Shown in pieces: positions 18,041 to 27,452 of a stretch of DNA of 49,322 nt. Origin of the DNA: Desulfocapsa sp. GTDB lineage: Bacteria > Desulfobacterota > Desulfobulbia > Desulfobulbales > Desulfocapsaceae. The position numbers were made by a program, and so were the translations under genes. The notes under the pieces are model-generated. The model ran no database searches. It had not been told where the DNA came from and worked only from the letters and a program-made list of their open reading frames with translations. Within the stretch, counting starts at the first letter, position 1; each line of letters begins with the position of its first letter. The stretch lies in NCBI GenBank assembly GCA_016765495.1, contig JAESPV010000041.1, forward strand, positions 3,048-52,369, written 5' to 3'.

Positions 18041-18634
18041 ATGAAAATTACAAGTCAAATGGTTAAGGATCTGCGTGATAAAACTGGTGCAGGTATGATG
18101 GATTGTAAAAAGGCCCTGAGCGAGGCTGAAGGCGATATAGAAAAAGCCGTAGATCTTCTGCGCCAGAAAGGCCTCGCAGTTGCCGCAAAACGTGCTGGCC
18201 GTGCTACAAGTGAAGGAACTATCGAAACATATATCCACGCAGGAGGGAAAATTGCTGCCATGGTAGAACTATCCTGCGAGAGTGACTTTGTCGCAAAGAC
18301 CGATGGTTTTAAGGAATTTGCCCGTGATCTTGCTCTTCATGTTGCTGCGGTAAATCCTGTTGCCATTAGCCGTGATGAAATTCCGGAAGAAGTTCTTGCT
18401 CGTGAAAAAGATATTTATGTGCAGCAGGCACTCGATTCTGGAAAGCCCGAGAATATCGTTGAGAAAATGGTTGGAGGAAAAATGGAGAAGTTCATTAAAG
18501 AAATTTCTCTTCTCGATCAGCAATTTGTTAAAAATCCCGATTTTACCATCCAGGAGCTTATAACTGATCTCATTGGAAAGATGGGTGAAGTCATCTCTAT
18601 TAAACGCATTGCGCGGTTTCAGGTTGGTACCTGA
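18041..18634 (+). CDS. tsf: Elongation factor Ts, short form
   Basis: At 197 residues this is the short type of EF-Ts, as in Thermus, rather than the roughly 280-residue E. coli form. It starts KITSQMVKDLRDKTGAGMMD with CKKALSEAEGDIEKAVDLLR (UBA-like N-terminal domain, the EF-Tu binding TGAGMMDCK segment) and contains KIAAMVELSCESDFVAKTD. It regenerates EF-Tu-GTP by releasing GDP. GAGGAGATATAGT precedes the ATG. Confidence 0.97.
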   Translation: MKITSQMVKDLRDKTGAGMMDCKKALSEAEGDIEKAVDLLRQKGLAVAAKRAGRATSEGTIETYIHAGGKIAAMVELSCESDFVAKTDGFKEFARDLALHVAAVNPVAISRDEIPEEVLAREKDIYVQQALDSGKPENIVEKMVGGKMEKFIKEISLLDQQFVKNPDFTIQELITDLIGKMGEVISIKRIARFQVGT

Positions 18635-18690
18635 TTTCTCTTCCGTTCACAACTTGGGAATGGCAACAGGGGCAGGATGTGTGCAGGTTG

Positions 18691-18709
18691 TTTTATGTGC
18701 GTTCCTTAG
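18691..18709. repeat. Solo repeat end between tsf and pyrH
   Basis: TTTTATGTGCGTTCCTTAG closely resembles the right end of the element at 2191-2213 (TTTTGTGTACATTCCTTAG), differing at about three positions. No left partner is visible within the tsf-pyrH spacer. It may be a decayed element or a chance match; the similarity was judged by eye. Confidence 0.35.
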
Positions 18710-18755
18710 CCTAAGCTGAGATGTGAACGGTCTGTTTTCTTTGTGAGGAGCTGTT

Positions 18756-19469
18756 ATGGAATTGAAGTACAAAAGGATACTGTTAAAGCTGAGTGGAGAA
18801 GCCCTTATGGGGAATGATTCCTTTGGTATCAATACTGATGTTCTTGGAGAAATATCTGCTGAAATCAAAGAAATTGTCGATCTGGGTGTTGAAGTAGGTA
18901 TTGTTATTGGAGCTGGTAATATCTTTCGCGGTGTAAGAGGTGCCAGCCAGGGAATGGATCGAGCAGCAGCTGATAATATGGGAATGCTTGCAACAGTTAT
19001 CAATTCTCTTGCCTTACAGGATACTCTTGAACGTTGCGGTGTGGTAACCCGTGTTATGTCGGCCATCCCCATGCGTCTTGTTTGTGAACCTTATATTCGT
19101 CGCCGGGCAACCCGCCATCTTGAAAAGGGACGTGCCGTAATCTTTGCAGCAGGTACAGGTAATCCATATTTTACAACAGACTCGGCCGGTGTGCTTCGTG
19201 CACTGGAAATAGATGCGGACATTATTATTAAGGCCACAAAAGTAGATGGCGTGTATGATAAAGATCCTATGTTACATGCCGATGCTGTAAAATATGAAAC
19301 ACTTACCTACAATGATGTTCTCAGTAAAAATTTGCGTGTCATGGATTCTGCTGGAATTGCACTTGCCATGGAAGATAATAAACCGATTCTTGTACTCAAT
19401 ATGACCGAATCCGGGAACATTAGCCGCGCGGTTTGTGGTGAAAAAATAGGTAGTCTTATCAGTTGTTGA
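18756..19469 (+). CDS. pyrH: UMP kinase
   Basis: The 237-residue amino-acid-kinase-fold enzyme phosphorylates UMP to UDP with ATP in pyrimidine synthesis. It shows [15 protein letters not shown] at the N-terminus, [16 protein letters not shown] near residue 50, [20 protein letters not shown] and [13 protein letters not shown], all typical of PyrH. TGAGGAG precedes the ATG. An AT-only hairpin, GAAATAAAAA-aagg-TTTTTATTTC at 19468-19491, lies in the 58 bases before frr and may be a processing or weak termination site. Confidence 0.97.
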   Translation: MELKYKRILLKLSGEALMGNDSFGINTDVLGEISAEIKEIVDLGVEVGIVIGAGNIFRGVRGASQGMDRAAADNMGMLATVINSLALQDTLERCGVVTRVMSAIPMRLVCEPYIRRRATRHLEKGRAVIFAAGTGNPYFTTDSAGVLRALEIDADIIIKATKVDGVYDKDPMLHADAVKYETLTYNDVLSKNLRVMDSAGIALAMEDNKPILVLNMTESGNISRAVCGEKIGSLISC

Positions 19470-19527
19470 AATAAAAAAAGGTTTTTATTTCTATCAATAA
19501 TGCATCAAAGAAAGAGGCGAACAGAAT

Positions 19528-20082
19528 ATGAGTGATGTAATAATCGAGATGGCAGAAAAGATGGAAAAAAGCATAGAATCTTTTAAAAATGAGCTGTCAA
19601 AAGTACGTACTGGTCGAGCTTCCATATCACTTCTTGATGGCATTTCTGTTGATGCTTATGGTAGCCCAATGCCCATGAATCAGGTTGCAACCATGACAAT
19701 CCCGGAAAGCAGAATGATTGCTATTCAACCATGGGATCCACAGATGGTTCCTGCTATTGAAAAAGCTATAATGGCTTCAAATCTTGGCCTTACTCCTGCG
19801 AATGATGGAAAAGTTATTCGCCTTACCATCCCACAACTGACTGAAGAACGCCGCAAAGAGCTGGTCAAACAGGTTCGTAAGGTTGCTGAAGAATTCAGAG
19901 TGGCAATCCGAAATGTTCGACGTGAAGCTATTGATACTCTGAAAAAGCAAAAGAAGGATAGGGAGATTTCTGAAGATGATCTTTTTAAGCTTCAGGATGA
20001 TGCTCAGAAAGAGACTGATACTTACGTAAAACAAATTGATGCTGTTACTGATAACAAAGAAAAAGAAATGATGGAAGTCTAA
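19528..20082 (+). CDS. frr: Ribosome recycling factor
   Basis: The 184-residue tRNA-mimic protein starts with an acidic helix and has ELSKVRTGRASISLLDGISV near residue 25, PWDPQMVPAIEKAI near residue 70 and RKELVKQVRKVAEEFRVAIR with NVRREAID in the helical arm. It works with EF-G to split post-termination ribosomes. The AAAGAGGCG site precedes the ATG. pyrH-frr adjacency is conserved in many bacteria. Confidence 0.97.
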   Translation: MSDVIIEMAEKMEKSIESFKNELSKVRTGRASISLLDGISVDAYGSPMPMNQVATMTIPESRMIAIQPWDPQMVPAIEKAIMASNLGLTPANDGKVIRLTIPQLTEERRKELVKQVRKVAEEFRVAIRNVRREAIDTLKKQKKDREISEDDLFKLQDDAQKETDTYVKQIDAVTDNKEKEMMEV

Positions 20083-20110
20083 CAAGTTCTAGTCAATTAT
20101 CCTAAAAAAC

Positions 20111-20857
20111 ATGCCTGTCTCACAATTATTAAATTCTTCTTCTATTCCGCGTCATGTAGCTATCATAATGGATGGCAATGGTCGTTGGGCCAGGCGTCAG
20201 CATAAACCTCGTTTATTTGGACATAAGGTTGGTGTCGATTCGGTTCAGGAAATAGTTGAATGTGCAGGTGAATGTGGTGTTGAGGTTCTCACTCTCTATG
20301 CTTTTTCAACGGAGAACTGGAAAAGGCCTGCAGATGAGGTCGGTGGCCTCATGGGACTCTTGAAGAACTATCTGCAGAAAGAACTTTCCAGAATGGTGAA
20401 AAATAACATTCGGCTTACCTGTATCGGGAATATTGCGAAGCTCCCCAAAGATGTTCGTGAGGTTCTTGAGACAACTATAAAAGAGACAGCAGTAAATGAT
20501 AAACTTACGTTAAACCTTGCTCTCAGTTATGGCGGCCGGTCCGAACTTATCCTTGGAATACAAAATATAGCTGAGGAGGTACGTTCTGGACATCTGGCTG
20601 TTGCTGATATAGATGAAAAATGTATTGATTCACATCTTTACACAACAGCTCTTCCGGATCCCGATCTTCTGATCCGTACCGGTGGCGAAAAAAGGCTCTC
20701 CAATTTTCTTTTATGGCAGGCATCGTATGCCGAGATTTACTTTACCGACACCATGTGGCCAGAATTTCGTAAAGATGCTTTCATGGAAGCCATTGCTGAG
20801 TATCAGAGCCGCGAGCGTCGTTTCGGTAAAACCAGTGCGCAAATAAAAAGTGGGTGA
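20111..20857 (+). CDS. uppS: Di-trans,poly-cis-undecaprenyl-diphosphate synthase
   Basis: The 248-residue cis-prenyltransferase adds isopentenyl units to farnesyl diphosphate to make the C55 lipid carrier for peptidoglycan and O-antigen. HVAIIMDGNGRWARR includes the catalytic Asp near residue 20, followed by GHKVGVDSVQEIVE, LYAFSTENWKRP, and the C-terminal PDPDLLIRTGGEKRLSNFL then WPEFRKDAF. The common RTSGE motif reads RTGGE here. The ribosome binding site is weak; the gene lies 28 bases after frr and 3 bases before cdsA. Confidence 0.96.
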   Translation: MPVSQLLNSSSIPRHVAIIMDGNGRWARRQHKPRLFGHKVGVDSVQEIVECAGECGVEVLTLYAFSTENWKRPADEVGGLMGLLKNYLQKELSRMVKNNIRLTCIGNIAKLPKDVREVLETTIKETAVNDKLTLNLALSYGGRSELILGIQNIAEEVRSGHLAVADIDEKCIDSHLYTTALPDPDLLIRTGGEKRLSNFLLWQASYAEIYFTDTMWPEFRKDAFMEAIAEYQSRERRFGKTSAQIKSG

Positions 20858-20860
20858 TAC

Positions 20861-21652
20861 ATGAATCGAGTGATTCCAGGCCTTGCCCTAGCACTTTGTT
20901 GGTTGTTTCTTCTGTTGCAATGTTCTGTTGCTTTTTTTGCTGTAATTCTTTTTATAGGGCTGGCCATAGGTGCCTATGAATATGGAAAAATGGTTCTAGC
21001 CCATGAATCCTTTCTTGAGCCGGCCATATTGGCTTTTTTAGCCATACTCCCTGTTCTTTCAAGTTTTTTTATCCCTTTTCTTGGGGTTAGTGGCGGTTTG
21101 ACTCTTGCCTTTTTACTTCTTTCCTTTTGGACTCTTGCCACATATAAACAGGGTCTTAACAGCTTACATTTTTTCAGTGAATGCAGTTTATGTCTATTGT
21201 GGGTAGGCTTTCTCGGAGCACACTTGCTTTTGATACGGACACTTCCCGAGGGACATTACTGGCTGCTTATTCTTACTGGTATTACGGCAGGGTCTGACTC
21301 TGGCGCCTATTACACTGGGCGAGCCTTTGGCAAGAATAAATTGAGTCCATTAATCAGCCCCAACAAAACCATTGAAGGTGCTCTAGGCGGTATTATGACT
21401 GGAATGGTTGTCGCATCCCTTTTGGCAGTTCTCCTGCTGCAGACTGTTCCATGGATATTTCTCCTGTTTTCTGCCTTTGTTCTGGGGGTGGTCGGAATTT
21501 GTGGTGATCTTGTGGAATCTGTAATTAAGCGGACAACAGGCACAAAGGATTCAGGAACAATTCTTGGCGGCCATGGTGGCATTCTGGACAGAGCTGATTC
21601 CATGCTGTTTGCTGCGCCTGTTCTTTATTATCTCTTGCTCGCAGCTTCGTAG
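20861..21652 (+). CDS. cdsA: Phosphatidate cytidylyltransferase
   Basis: The 263-residue integral membrane enzyme makes CDP-diacylglycerol from phosphatidic acid and CTP, the branch point of phospholipid synthesis. About seven or eight hydrophobic helices are visible. The family signature is complete near the C-terminus: [20 protein letters not shown] then GGILDRADS, with the metal-binding Asp residues. Its neighbours uppS, dxr and rseP are the conserved arrangement. GTGATAC precedes the ATG, and dxr begins 5 bases after its stop. Confidence 0.95.
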   Translation: MNRVIPGLALALCWLFLLLQCSVAFFAVILFIGLAIGAYEYGKMVLAHESFLEPAILAFLAILPVLSSFFIPFLGVSGGLTLAFLLLSFWTLATYKQGLNSLHFFSECSLCLLWVGFLGAHLLLIRTLPEGHYWLLILTGITAGSDSGAYYTGRAFGKNKLSPLISPNKTIEGALGGIMTGMVVASLLAVLLLQTVPWIFLLFSAFVLGVVGICGDLVESVIKRTTGTKDSGTILGGHGGILDRADSMLFAAPVLYYLLLAAS

Positions 21653-21657
21653 CTACC

Positions 21658-22830
21658 ATGAAAACACTTACTCTTTTAGGGTCTACTGGATCAATTGGCT
21701 GCAATGTACTCGATGTTGTACGGAGTTTTCCTGATCGTTATCGTGTAACCGGCCTTGCTGCAGGAAAGAATATCGAAAAACTTTCCCAGCAGGTACTTGA
21801 GTTTAATCCGGAACTGATTTCTGTTGTTGATCCGGATGACGCTTCCAGGCTTAGTGAAAAACTACCCCATGAATTTAGATCCAGGGTTCGATACGGAAGT
21901 GCTGGAAGTCAGGAGGTTGCAGCACTTGGCTCCGCTGACATGGCAATATCTGCAATTGTTGGTGCGGCTGGTCTGCTTCCTACACTTGCTGCCATCGAAT
22001 CTGGAAAAGATATAGGACTTGCCAACAAAGAAACGCTTGTTATGGCCGGGAAACTTGTCATGGATAAATGCAGGGAAAAGGGTGTTAAACTTCTTCCTGT
22101 TGATTCGGAACATAGTGCGATCTTCCAGGCACTCGAAGCGGGACACAAAGATGACGTGGCCAAAATTATTTTGACTGCTTCCGGTGGGCCTTTTAGAGAA
22201 AAAAGTATTAGTGAACTGAGACAAGTCACTCCTGCTCAGGCACTAAATCATCCAAATTGGAACATGGGCCGTAAAATTTCCATTGACTCTGCAACCCTTA
22301 TGAATAAAGGCCTTGAAGTTATTGAGGCAAAATGGCTTTTTGATGTATCCGTTGATGCGATTGATGTGGTCGTACACCCACAATCCATCGTTCATTCCCT
22401 TGTTGAGTTTCAGGATGGTTCAGTGATTGCCCAACTTGGAATACCTGACATGCGTATTCCAATTGCCTATGCTCTTTCGTACCCGAGACGACTGGCCATG
22501 TCTCTTCCAGGGCTTAACCTTGCTCAATGCGCCAGGTTAGATTTTCATGAACCGGACTACAAAAAATTTCCTGCTCTGGCTCTTGCTTTCAAGGCTATTC
22601 GCCAGGGAGGAATTCTTCCAGCGGTACTCAATGCTGCCAATGAAATAGCAGTCGATGCTTTTCTCGATGAAAAGATTCCTTTCCTTGATATTGCCAAAAC
22701 AGTGGCTACTGTTATGGAACAGGTGCAGGAGGGGAGTGAAGACTCCATAGGTGATATCCTTGCTGCAGATAGAGCTGCAAGGGATGTTGCAAAAGTATTA
22801 ACTAACACTGGTGACTGTAAGCCAGCATAA
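21658..22830 (+). CDS. dxr: 1-deoxy-D-xylulose 5-phosphate reductoisomerase
   Basis: This 390-residue NADPH-dependent enzyme converts DXP to MEP in the non-mevalonate isoprenoid pathway. [17 protein letters not shown] is the NADPH loop at residues 4-20; [22 protein letters not shown] (metal-binding Asp and Glu) and [20 protein letters not shown], then [12 protein letters not shown], complete the active site. With ispG downstream and uppS upstream, the cluster links precursor supply to C55 carrier synthesis. The length fits the family. Confidence 0.97.
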   Translation: MKTLTLLGSTGSIGCNVLDVVRSFPDRYRVTGLAAGKNIEKLSQQVLEFNPELISVVDPDDASRLSEKLPHEFRSRVRYGSAGSQEVAALGSADMAISAIVGAAGLLPTLAAIESGKDIGLANKETLVMAGKLVMDKCREKGVKLLPVDSEHSAIFQALEAGHKDDVAKIILTASGGPFREKSISELRQVTPAQALNHPNWNMGRKISIDSATLMNKGLEVIEAKWLFDVSVDAIDVVVHPQSIVHSLVEFQDGSVIAQLGIPDMRIPIAYALSYPRRLAMSLPGLNLAQCARLDFHEPDYKKFPALALAFKAIRQGGILPAVLNAANEIAVDAFLDEKIPFLDIAKTVATVMEQVQEGSEDSIGDILAADRAARDVAKVLTNTGDCKPA

Positions 22831-22866
22831 GGTTCAATTAATCACAAAAATCACTTCGGGTTTTAT

Positions 22867-23946
22867 ATGAATACCGCTATCTCGTTTATCATTTGTCTGG
22901 GGATTCTCATATTCGTCCATGAGTTGGGACATTTTCTTTTTGCCAAGCTTTTTAAGGTGAGAGTTCTCAAGTTCTCGCTCGGTTTTGGACCGAAGCTTTT
23001 CAGTAAAACTGTTGGAGAAACAGAATATCTGTTGAGTGCTTTTCCGCTTGGTGGTTACGTGAAAATGTTCGGGGAAAATCCTGATGAACAGACAGAAGCC
23101 GGAAGCACTGAAAAACAAGCTTCTTTTGCCCATAAAAAAGTATGGCAGCGATTTATGATTATTCTCGCCGGCCCTCTTTTTAATCTTCTTTTTAGTCTGC
23201 TACTCTTCTTTTTTGTCTTTTTGTTTATAGGGTTGCCTGATACTCATGATACCACTAAAATCGGGCAGGTAACCCCCGATTCTCCTGCAGCAATTGCCGG
23301 TGTGCAGGTGGATGATGTTATTCTCACCATTAATGGACATGCCACCGATGAGTGGATGGATGTTTTGAACCTGGTGAAGGATTCCCAAGGTGAGCCACTA
23401 CGATTTTTAGTCGTCCGTGAGAATAGTGAGGTCGAATTGCTTGTAACTCCAACCGTGCAGGCGGCGAAGAATATGTTCGGAGAAGAGGTTGAGCAGCGTT
23501 ATATGATTGGTATTGTCAGGGCTGATGATCTGTTTTACACACCAACTGGGATTGTCGGGGCTTTTACTGCTGCCTGTCAGCAGACTTGGATGTATATCAG
23601 CCTGACAGTGCTTGGTTTTGCCAAACTTATTCAACAGGTTGTTCCTGTATCAGATCTTGGTGGCCCAATATTGATTGCCCAGATCGCCGGACAACAGATG
23701 CAGGCCGGCTGGATAAATTTTATCTTTTTCACAGGATTGCTCAGCGTGAATCTTGGTATCTTAAATCTTCTTCCCATCCCGGTACTTGATGGCGGCCATC
23801 TTGTGTTCCTGAGTCTTGAGGCTATTCGACGTAAACCAATGAGTGAAAAAGTGCAGATTTATGCTCAGCAGTTTGGGATTGCATTCCTGGGCATTGCTAT
23901 GATTTTTGTTTTTTATAATGACATTGCAAGGATTTTTGGGGCGTGA
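22867..23946 (+). CDS. rseP: Site-2 intramembrane zinc metalloprotease RseP
   Basis: The 359-residue inner-membrane protease has the zinc site HELGHF (His18, Glu19, His22) in its first membrane helix, a single PDZ domain around residues 120-200 (GQVTPDSPAAIAGVQVDDVI) and the third metal ligand in LLPIPVLDGGHL near residue 305. RseP-type enzymes cleave anti-sigma factors and remnant signal peptides. E. coli RseP has two PDZ domains and is about 450 residues; this shorter one-PDZ version is common elsewhere. Its stop overlaps the tsaB start (GTGA). Confidence 0.95.
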   Translation: MNTAISFIICLGILIFVHELGHFLFAKLFKVRVLKFSLGFGPKLFSKTVGETEYLLSAFPLGGYVKMFGENPDEQTEAGSTEKQASFAHKKVWQRFMIILAGPLFNLLFSLLLFFFVFLFIGLPDTHDTTKIGQVTPDSPAAIAGVQVDDVILTINGHATDEWMDVLNLVKDSQGEPLRFLVVRENSEVELLVTPTVQAAKNMFGEEVEQRYMIGIVRADDLFYTPTGIVGAFTAACQQTWMYISLTVLGFAKLIQQVVPVSDLGGPILIAQIAGQQMQAGWINFIFFTGLLSVNLGILNLLPIPVLDGGHLVFLSLEAIRRKPMSEKVQIYAQQFGIAFLGIAMIFVFYNDIARIFGA

Positions 23947-24665
23947 GCAATGAAAGGCCTCTGATTCTAGCCATTGATACAGCCACGCCGTGCAGTAGTG
24001 TGGCTCTCACCAGAGGCGATGTGCATCAGGGAGAACTTGTTGCAACGCTCAGCTTAAACAGTAAGATTACCCATTCCAGACGTTTACTCACAGGGATTGA
24101 TTGGCTGCTGGCGGAAAGCAACATAGATTCTGCTGATATTGATGGGCTTGCTGTGGGGCTTGGGCCAGGATCTTTTACGGGCTTGCGTATTGCAATGGCA
24201 ACAGTAAAAGGCCTGGCTGCCGCTATGGCAAAACCACTGCTGGGTGTTTCCACACTTGATGCTCTCGCTCTCAACTGTTCCGGCGTCAAACCTCTCTGTG
24301 CTCTAATTGATGCCAGAAAAAAAGAAGTATACAGACGATGGTATTTGCAGGATAAACGTGGTGTCTATCGCCCTCATGGTGATATTGCAGCATTGACACC
24401 TCAGGACCTGGTTCAAGAACTAATGGAACCAAGCATCTTTGTGGGTGATGGGCTCTTTAGTTATGGAGAGTTCCTGAAAGCAACTCTTGGCGATCTTCTG
24501 GCTATGGTACCTCGTACCCTGTCGTATCCATCGGCTGCGGCCATTGGTTTTTTGTGTTGTGAGCAGCTGGAAAGAGGTGAACTTATGGATCTTGAATCTG
24601 CTGTTCCCTTGTATGTCAGAGCGTCTGATGCAGAGCTCAGTCTAGTTAAGAAAAGTAATAATTAA
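23943..24665 (+). CDS. tsaB: tRNA t6A biosynthesis protein TsaB (GTG start)
   Basis: The 240-residue ASKHA-fold protein shows LAIDTATPCSSVALTRG at the N-terminus and GLGPGSFTGLRIAMATVKGL near residue 75, the TsaB/YeaZ pattern. TsaB pairs with TsaD and TsaE to attach threonylcarbamoyl to A37 of ANN-decoding tRNAs; it lacks the TsaD metal-binding HxxxH. The GTG initiator overlaps the rseP stop by four bases, indicating coupling. ispG follows after one base. Confidence 0.93.
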   Translation: MSNERPLILAIDTATPCSSVALTRGDVHQGELVATLSLNSKITHSRRLLTGIDWLLAESNIDSADIDGLAVGLGPGSFTGLRIAMATVKGLAAAMAKPLLGVSTLDALALNCSGVKPLCALIDARKKEVYRRWYLQDKRGVYRPHGDIAALTPQDLVQELMEPSIFVGDGLFSYGEFLKATLGDLLAMVPRTLSYPSAAAIGFLCCEQLERGELMDLESAVPLYVRASDAELSLVKKSNN

Positions 24666-24666
24666 G

Positions 24667-25743
24667 ATGATACTTCGAAGACAGACCAGGAAAATATATG
24701 TGGGTGATATTCCCATTGGTGGTGGAAGCCCCATTGCGGTGCAATCCATGACAAACACCGATACCAGGGATGTTGAAACCACTGTCGCTCAGATTGAAAA
24801 ATTACAGGATGCTGGCTGTGAAATAATCCGGGTGGCTGTACTTGATCAGGATGCAGCTTTGGCGATTCGCTCCATCAGAGAGAGAATCTGTATACCACTC
24901 ATTGCAGATATCCATTTTGATTATAGACTTGCCGTTGCGGCCATGGAAAACGGAGCACAGGGCATTCGAATTAATCCCGGAAATCTTGGTGGTCCGAAAA
25001 AACTGGCACGAATTGTTGCCGCTGCAACAATACACAAAGTCCCCATTCGAGTGGGCGTGAATTCCGGTTCCATCGAAAAAGATCTTTTACAGGAATTTGG
25101 TTATCCAACTGCGGAAAAACCAACAGCACTTATTGAAAGTGCTATGAGAAACGTTAGACTGCTCGAAGACCTGGGTTTTGAAGAAATAAAAATATCCATT
25201 AAATCCTCTGACACCTTAACAGCAATCAACGGCTATCAGCAATTATCCAAACTCACAGATTATCCTCTGCATCTTGGAGTCACTGAAGCAGGCGGCTTAA
25301 TTGCTGGTACAGTCAAATCAAGTGTAGCACTTGGCATACTTCTCCATCAGGGAATCGGTGACACCTTTCGTATCTCTCTTACCCGCGATCCGGTTGAAGA
25401 AATTCGGGTCTGCTTTGAACTTTTACGGGCACTCAAGATCAGAGAGCGTGGACCTGAATTAATATCATGTCCAACCTGCGGTAGAACCAAGATCGATCTG
25501 TTTTCCATCGCAGAAGAAGTTGAGCGCCATGTACAGACCATGAAGGCACCGATTAAGGTTGCAGTTATGGGATGTGTTGTAAATGGGCCAGGTGAAGCAA
25601 AAGAGGCGGATATTGGGCTTGCAGGGGGGAATGGAGTGGGCATTATATTTAAAAAAGGTAAGTTATATAAAAAGGTTAAAGAAGAAGAGCTGCTGGAAAC
25701 TTTTCTTGCAGAGCTTAAAAAAATAGAAGGTTTAGAAAAATGA
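24667..25743 (+). CDS. ispG: 4-hydroxy-3-methylbut-2-en-1-yl diphosphate synthase (IspG)
   Basis: The 358-residue [4Fe-4S] enzyme reductively opens MEcPP to HMBPP in the MEP pathway. The TIM-barrel N-terminus has [18 protein letters not shown], then [10 protein letters not shown] and RINPGNLG. The C-terminal cluster domain supplies three Cys in [10 protein letters not shown] and [18 protein letters not shown], including the catalytic Glu. The length is the short bacterial type. It starts one base after tsaB, and its stop overlaps the proS start (ATGA). Confidence 0.97.
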   Translation: MILRRQTRKIYVGDIPIGGGSPIAVQSMTNTDTRDVETTVAQIEKLQDAGCEIIRVAVLDQDAALAIRSIRERICIPLIADIHFDYRLAVAAMENGAQGIRINPGNLGGPKKLARIVAAATIHKVPIRVGVNSGSIEKDLLQEFGYPTAEKPTALIESAMRNVRLLEDLGFEEIKISIKSSDTLTAINGYQQLSKLTDYPLHLGVTEAGGLIAGTVKSSVALGILLHQGIGDTFRISLTRDPVEEIRVCFELLRALKIRERGPELISCPTCGRTKIDLFSIAEEVERHVQTMKAPIKVAVMGCVVNGPGEAKEADIGLAGGNGVGIIFKKGKLYKKVKEEELLETFLAELKKIEGLEK

Positions 25744-27452
25744 GATTTTCACGGTCGTTGATTCCTACACTCAAAGAGATTCCCGCAGAGGCAGAGGTGG
25801 CAAGTCATCGCCTGTTACTGCGCGCAGGTTTTATTCGAAAATTAACAGCTGGTATCTACACCTATCTTCCTCTTGGTTTAGCTGCTATTCGTAAGGTGGA
25901 GACAATTGTTCGTGAAGAGATGAACCGGGCTGGCGCTCAGGAACTTCTTATGCCAATGGTACAGCCTGCCGACCTTTGGCGTGAGACCGGGCGTTATGAG
26001 AAATATGGGCCGGAATTGTTACGATTTGTTGATCGCCATGAACGTGAGTCTTGTCTTGGGCCTACCCATGAAGAAGTTATCACGGATCTTCTTCGGCGGG
26101 AAGTTCGATCCTACCGGGATCTTCCTCAAAATCTCTATCAGATTCAGACAAAGTTTCGGGACGAGATCAGACCACGATTTGGTTTGATGCGAGGGCGTGA
26201 GTTTATCATGAAAGATGCCTATTCCTTTGATGTGGATGATGTCGCAGCAGGTGAATCCTATCAACGGATGTTTGAAGCCTACAAACGGATATTTACCCGC
26301 TGTGGTTTGGAGTTTCGTTCCGTTGAAGCGGATTCCGGCACCATCGGAGGGAGTTATTCTCATGAGTTCATGGTACTTGCTGACACCGGTGAGGACACCC
26401 TGGTTATCTGTTCCGCTTGTGAGTATGCCGCAAATAGTGAAAAAGCAGAAGTTGCCGCACCGGCAACAGATGATAGCCCCATGCTTGATCTGCACAAGGT
26501 TGAAACACCCGGCAAACGTAAGGTCCCTGTGGTTTGTGAGTTTATGGGGATTGAACCCCATGAGCTTGTGAAAACCCTGGTCTTTGACGTAGATGGTGAA
26601 CCTGTTGCAGTCCTTGTGCGGGGAGATCGTGCAGTACAGGAAGTGAAACTTAAAAACCTCCTTGGAGCTGCCGATGTTGAGATGCTTGACGATAAGGCTG
26701 TGTTTGATGCAACCGGTGTCCCCACTGGGTATCTAGGGCCGGTTGGCATAAAGATAAAGCTGCTTGTCGACAGGGAAGTTGCTGCCATGCGAAACTTCGT
26801 AACTGGCGCTAATGAAAAGAACTACCATGTGAAAAATGTAAACATGGGTCGTGATTTTGAGGCTGCAGCGGTTGCAGATCTTCGTCAGATTACAGAATCT
26901 GACCCCTGTCCGTCCTGTGGTGCAAATCTTGGCCTGAAAGAAGGAATAGAGGTCGGCCATGTGTTTAAGCTGGGAACAGGGTATTCCACGGCCATGAAGG
27001 CTGTTTTTCAGGATAGTAAGGGGAAGGACAAGCCCATGGTCATGGGATGCTACGGAATTGGAGTGAGTCGCATTGTGGCCGCAGCCATTGAACAGAATCA
27101 TGATGAAAATGGTATGATCTTCCCCATGGCCCTTGCTCCCATGCAGGTTGTCTTGCTGAATCTTGGGCTGAAAGATACACAAATAACAGAGACAGCAGAG
27201 TTCCTTTACAGCGAATTACAGGGGGAGGGCGTTGAGGTATTACTCGATGATCGTGATGAACGCCCGGGATCAAAATTTAAAGATGCCGATCTTCTTGGTA
27301 TTCCACTGCGTATTACAGTTGGAAAAAGTCTTACCAAAAATGGGGTTGTAGAGATTCGTCACCGCAAAGAGGGCACAACAGAAGAGCTCGTACCAGAACA
27401 GGTGACAGCCCGAATAGTTGAACTAATAGACGCTGCAATGAGCAATGGATAA
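25740..27452 (+). CDS. proS: Prolyl-tRNA synthetase, bacterial type with editing domain
   Basis: The 570-residue class II synthetase charges tRNA-Pro. It has [19 protein letters not shown] near residue 37, the motif 2 region [20 protein letters not shown] near residue 135, an inserted cis-editing (INS) domain of roughly residues 225-405 that removes misacylated Ala, motif 3 in [11 protein letters not shown] near residue 435, and a C-terminal anticodon domain ending near IVELIDAAM. The ATG overlaps the ispG stop. Its 3' end overlaps the relA start by 8 bases. Confidence 0.97.
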   Translation: MRFSRSLIPTLKEIPAEAEVASHRLLLRAGFIRKLTAGIYTYLPLGLAAIRKVETIVREEMNRAGAQELLMPMVQPADLWRETGRYEKYGPELLRFVDRHERESCLGPTHEEVITDLLRREVRSYRDLPQNLYQIQTKFRDEIRPRFGLMRGREFIMKDAYSFDVDDVAAGESYQRMFEAYKRIFTRCGLEFRSVEADSGTIGGSYSHEFMVLADTGEDTLVICSACEYAANSEKAEVAAPATDDSPMLDLHKVETPGKRKVPVVCEFMGIEPHELVKTLVFDVDGEPVAVLVRGDRAVQEVKLKNLLGAADVEMLDDKAVFDATGVPTGYLGPVGIKIKLLVDREVAAMRNFVTGANEKNYHVKNVNMGRDFEAAAVADLRQITESDPCPSCGANLGLKEGIEVGHVFKLGTGYSTAMKAVFQDSKGKDKPMVMGCYGIGVSRIVAAAIEQNHDENGMIFPMALAPMQVVLLNLGLKDTQITETAEFLYSELQGEGVEVLLDDRDERPGSKFKDADLLGIPLRITVGKSLTKNGVVEIRHRKEGTTEELVPEQVTARIVELIDAAMSNG

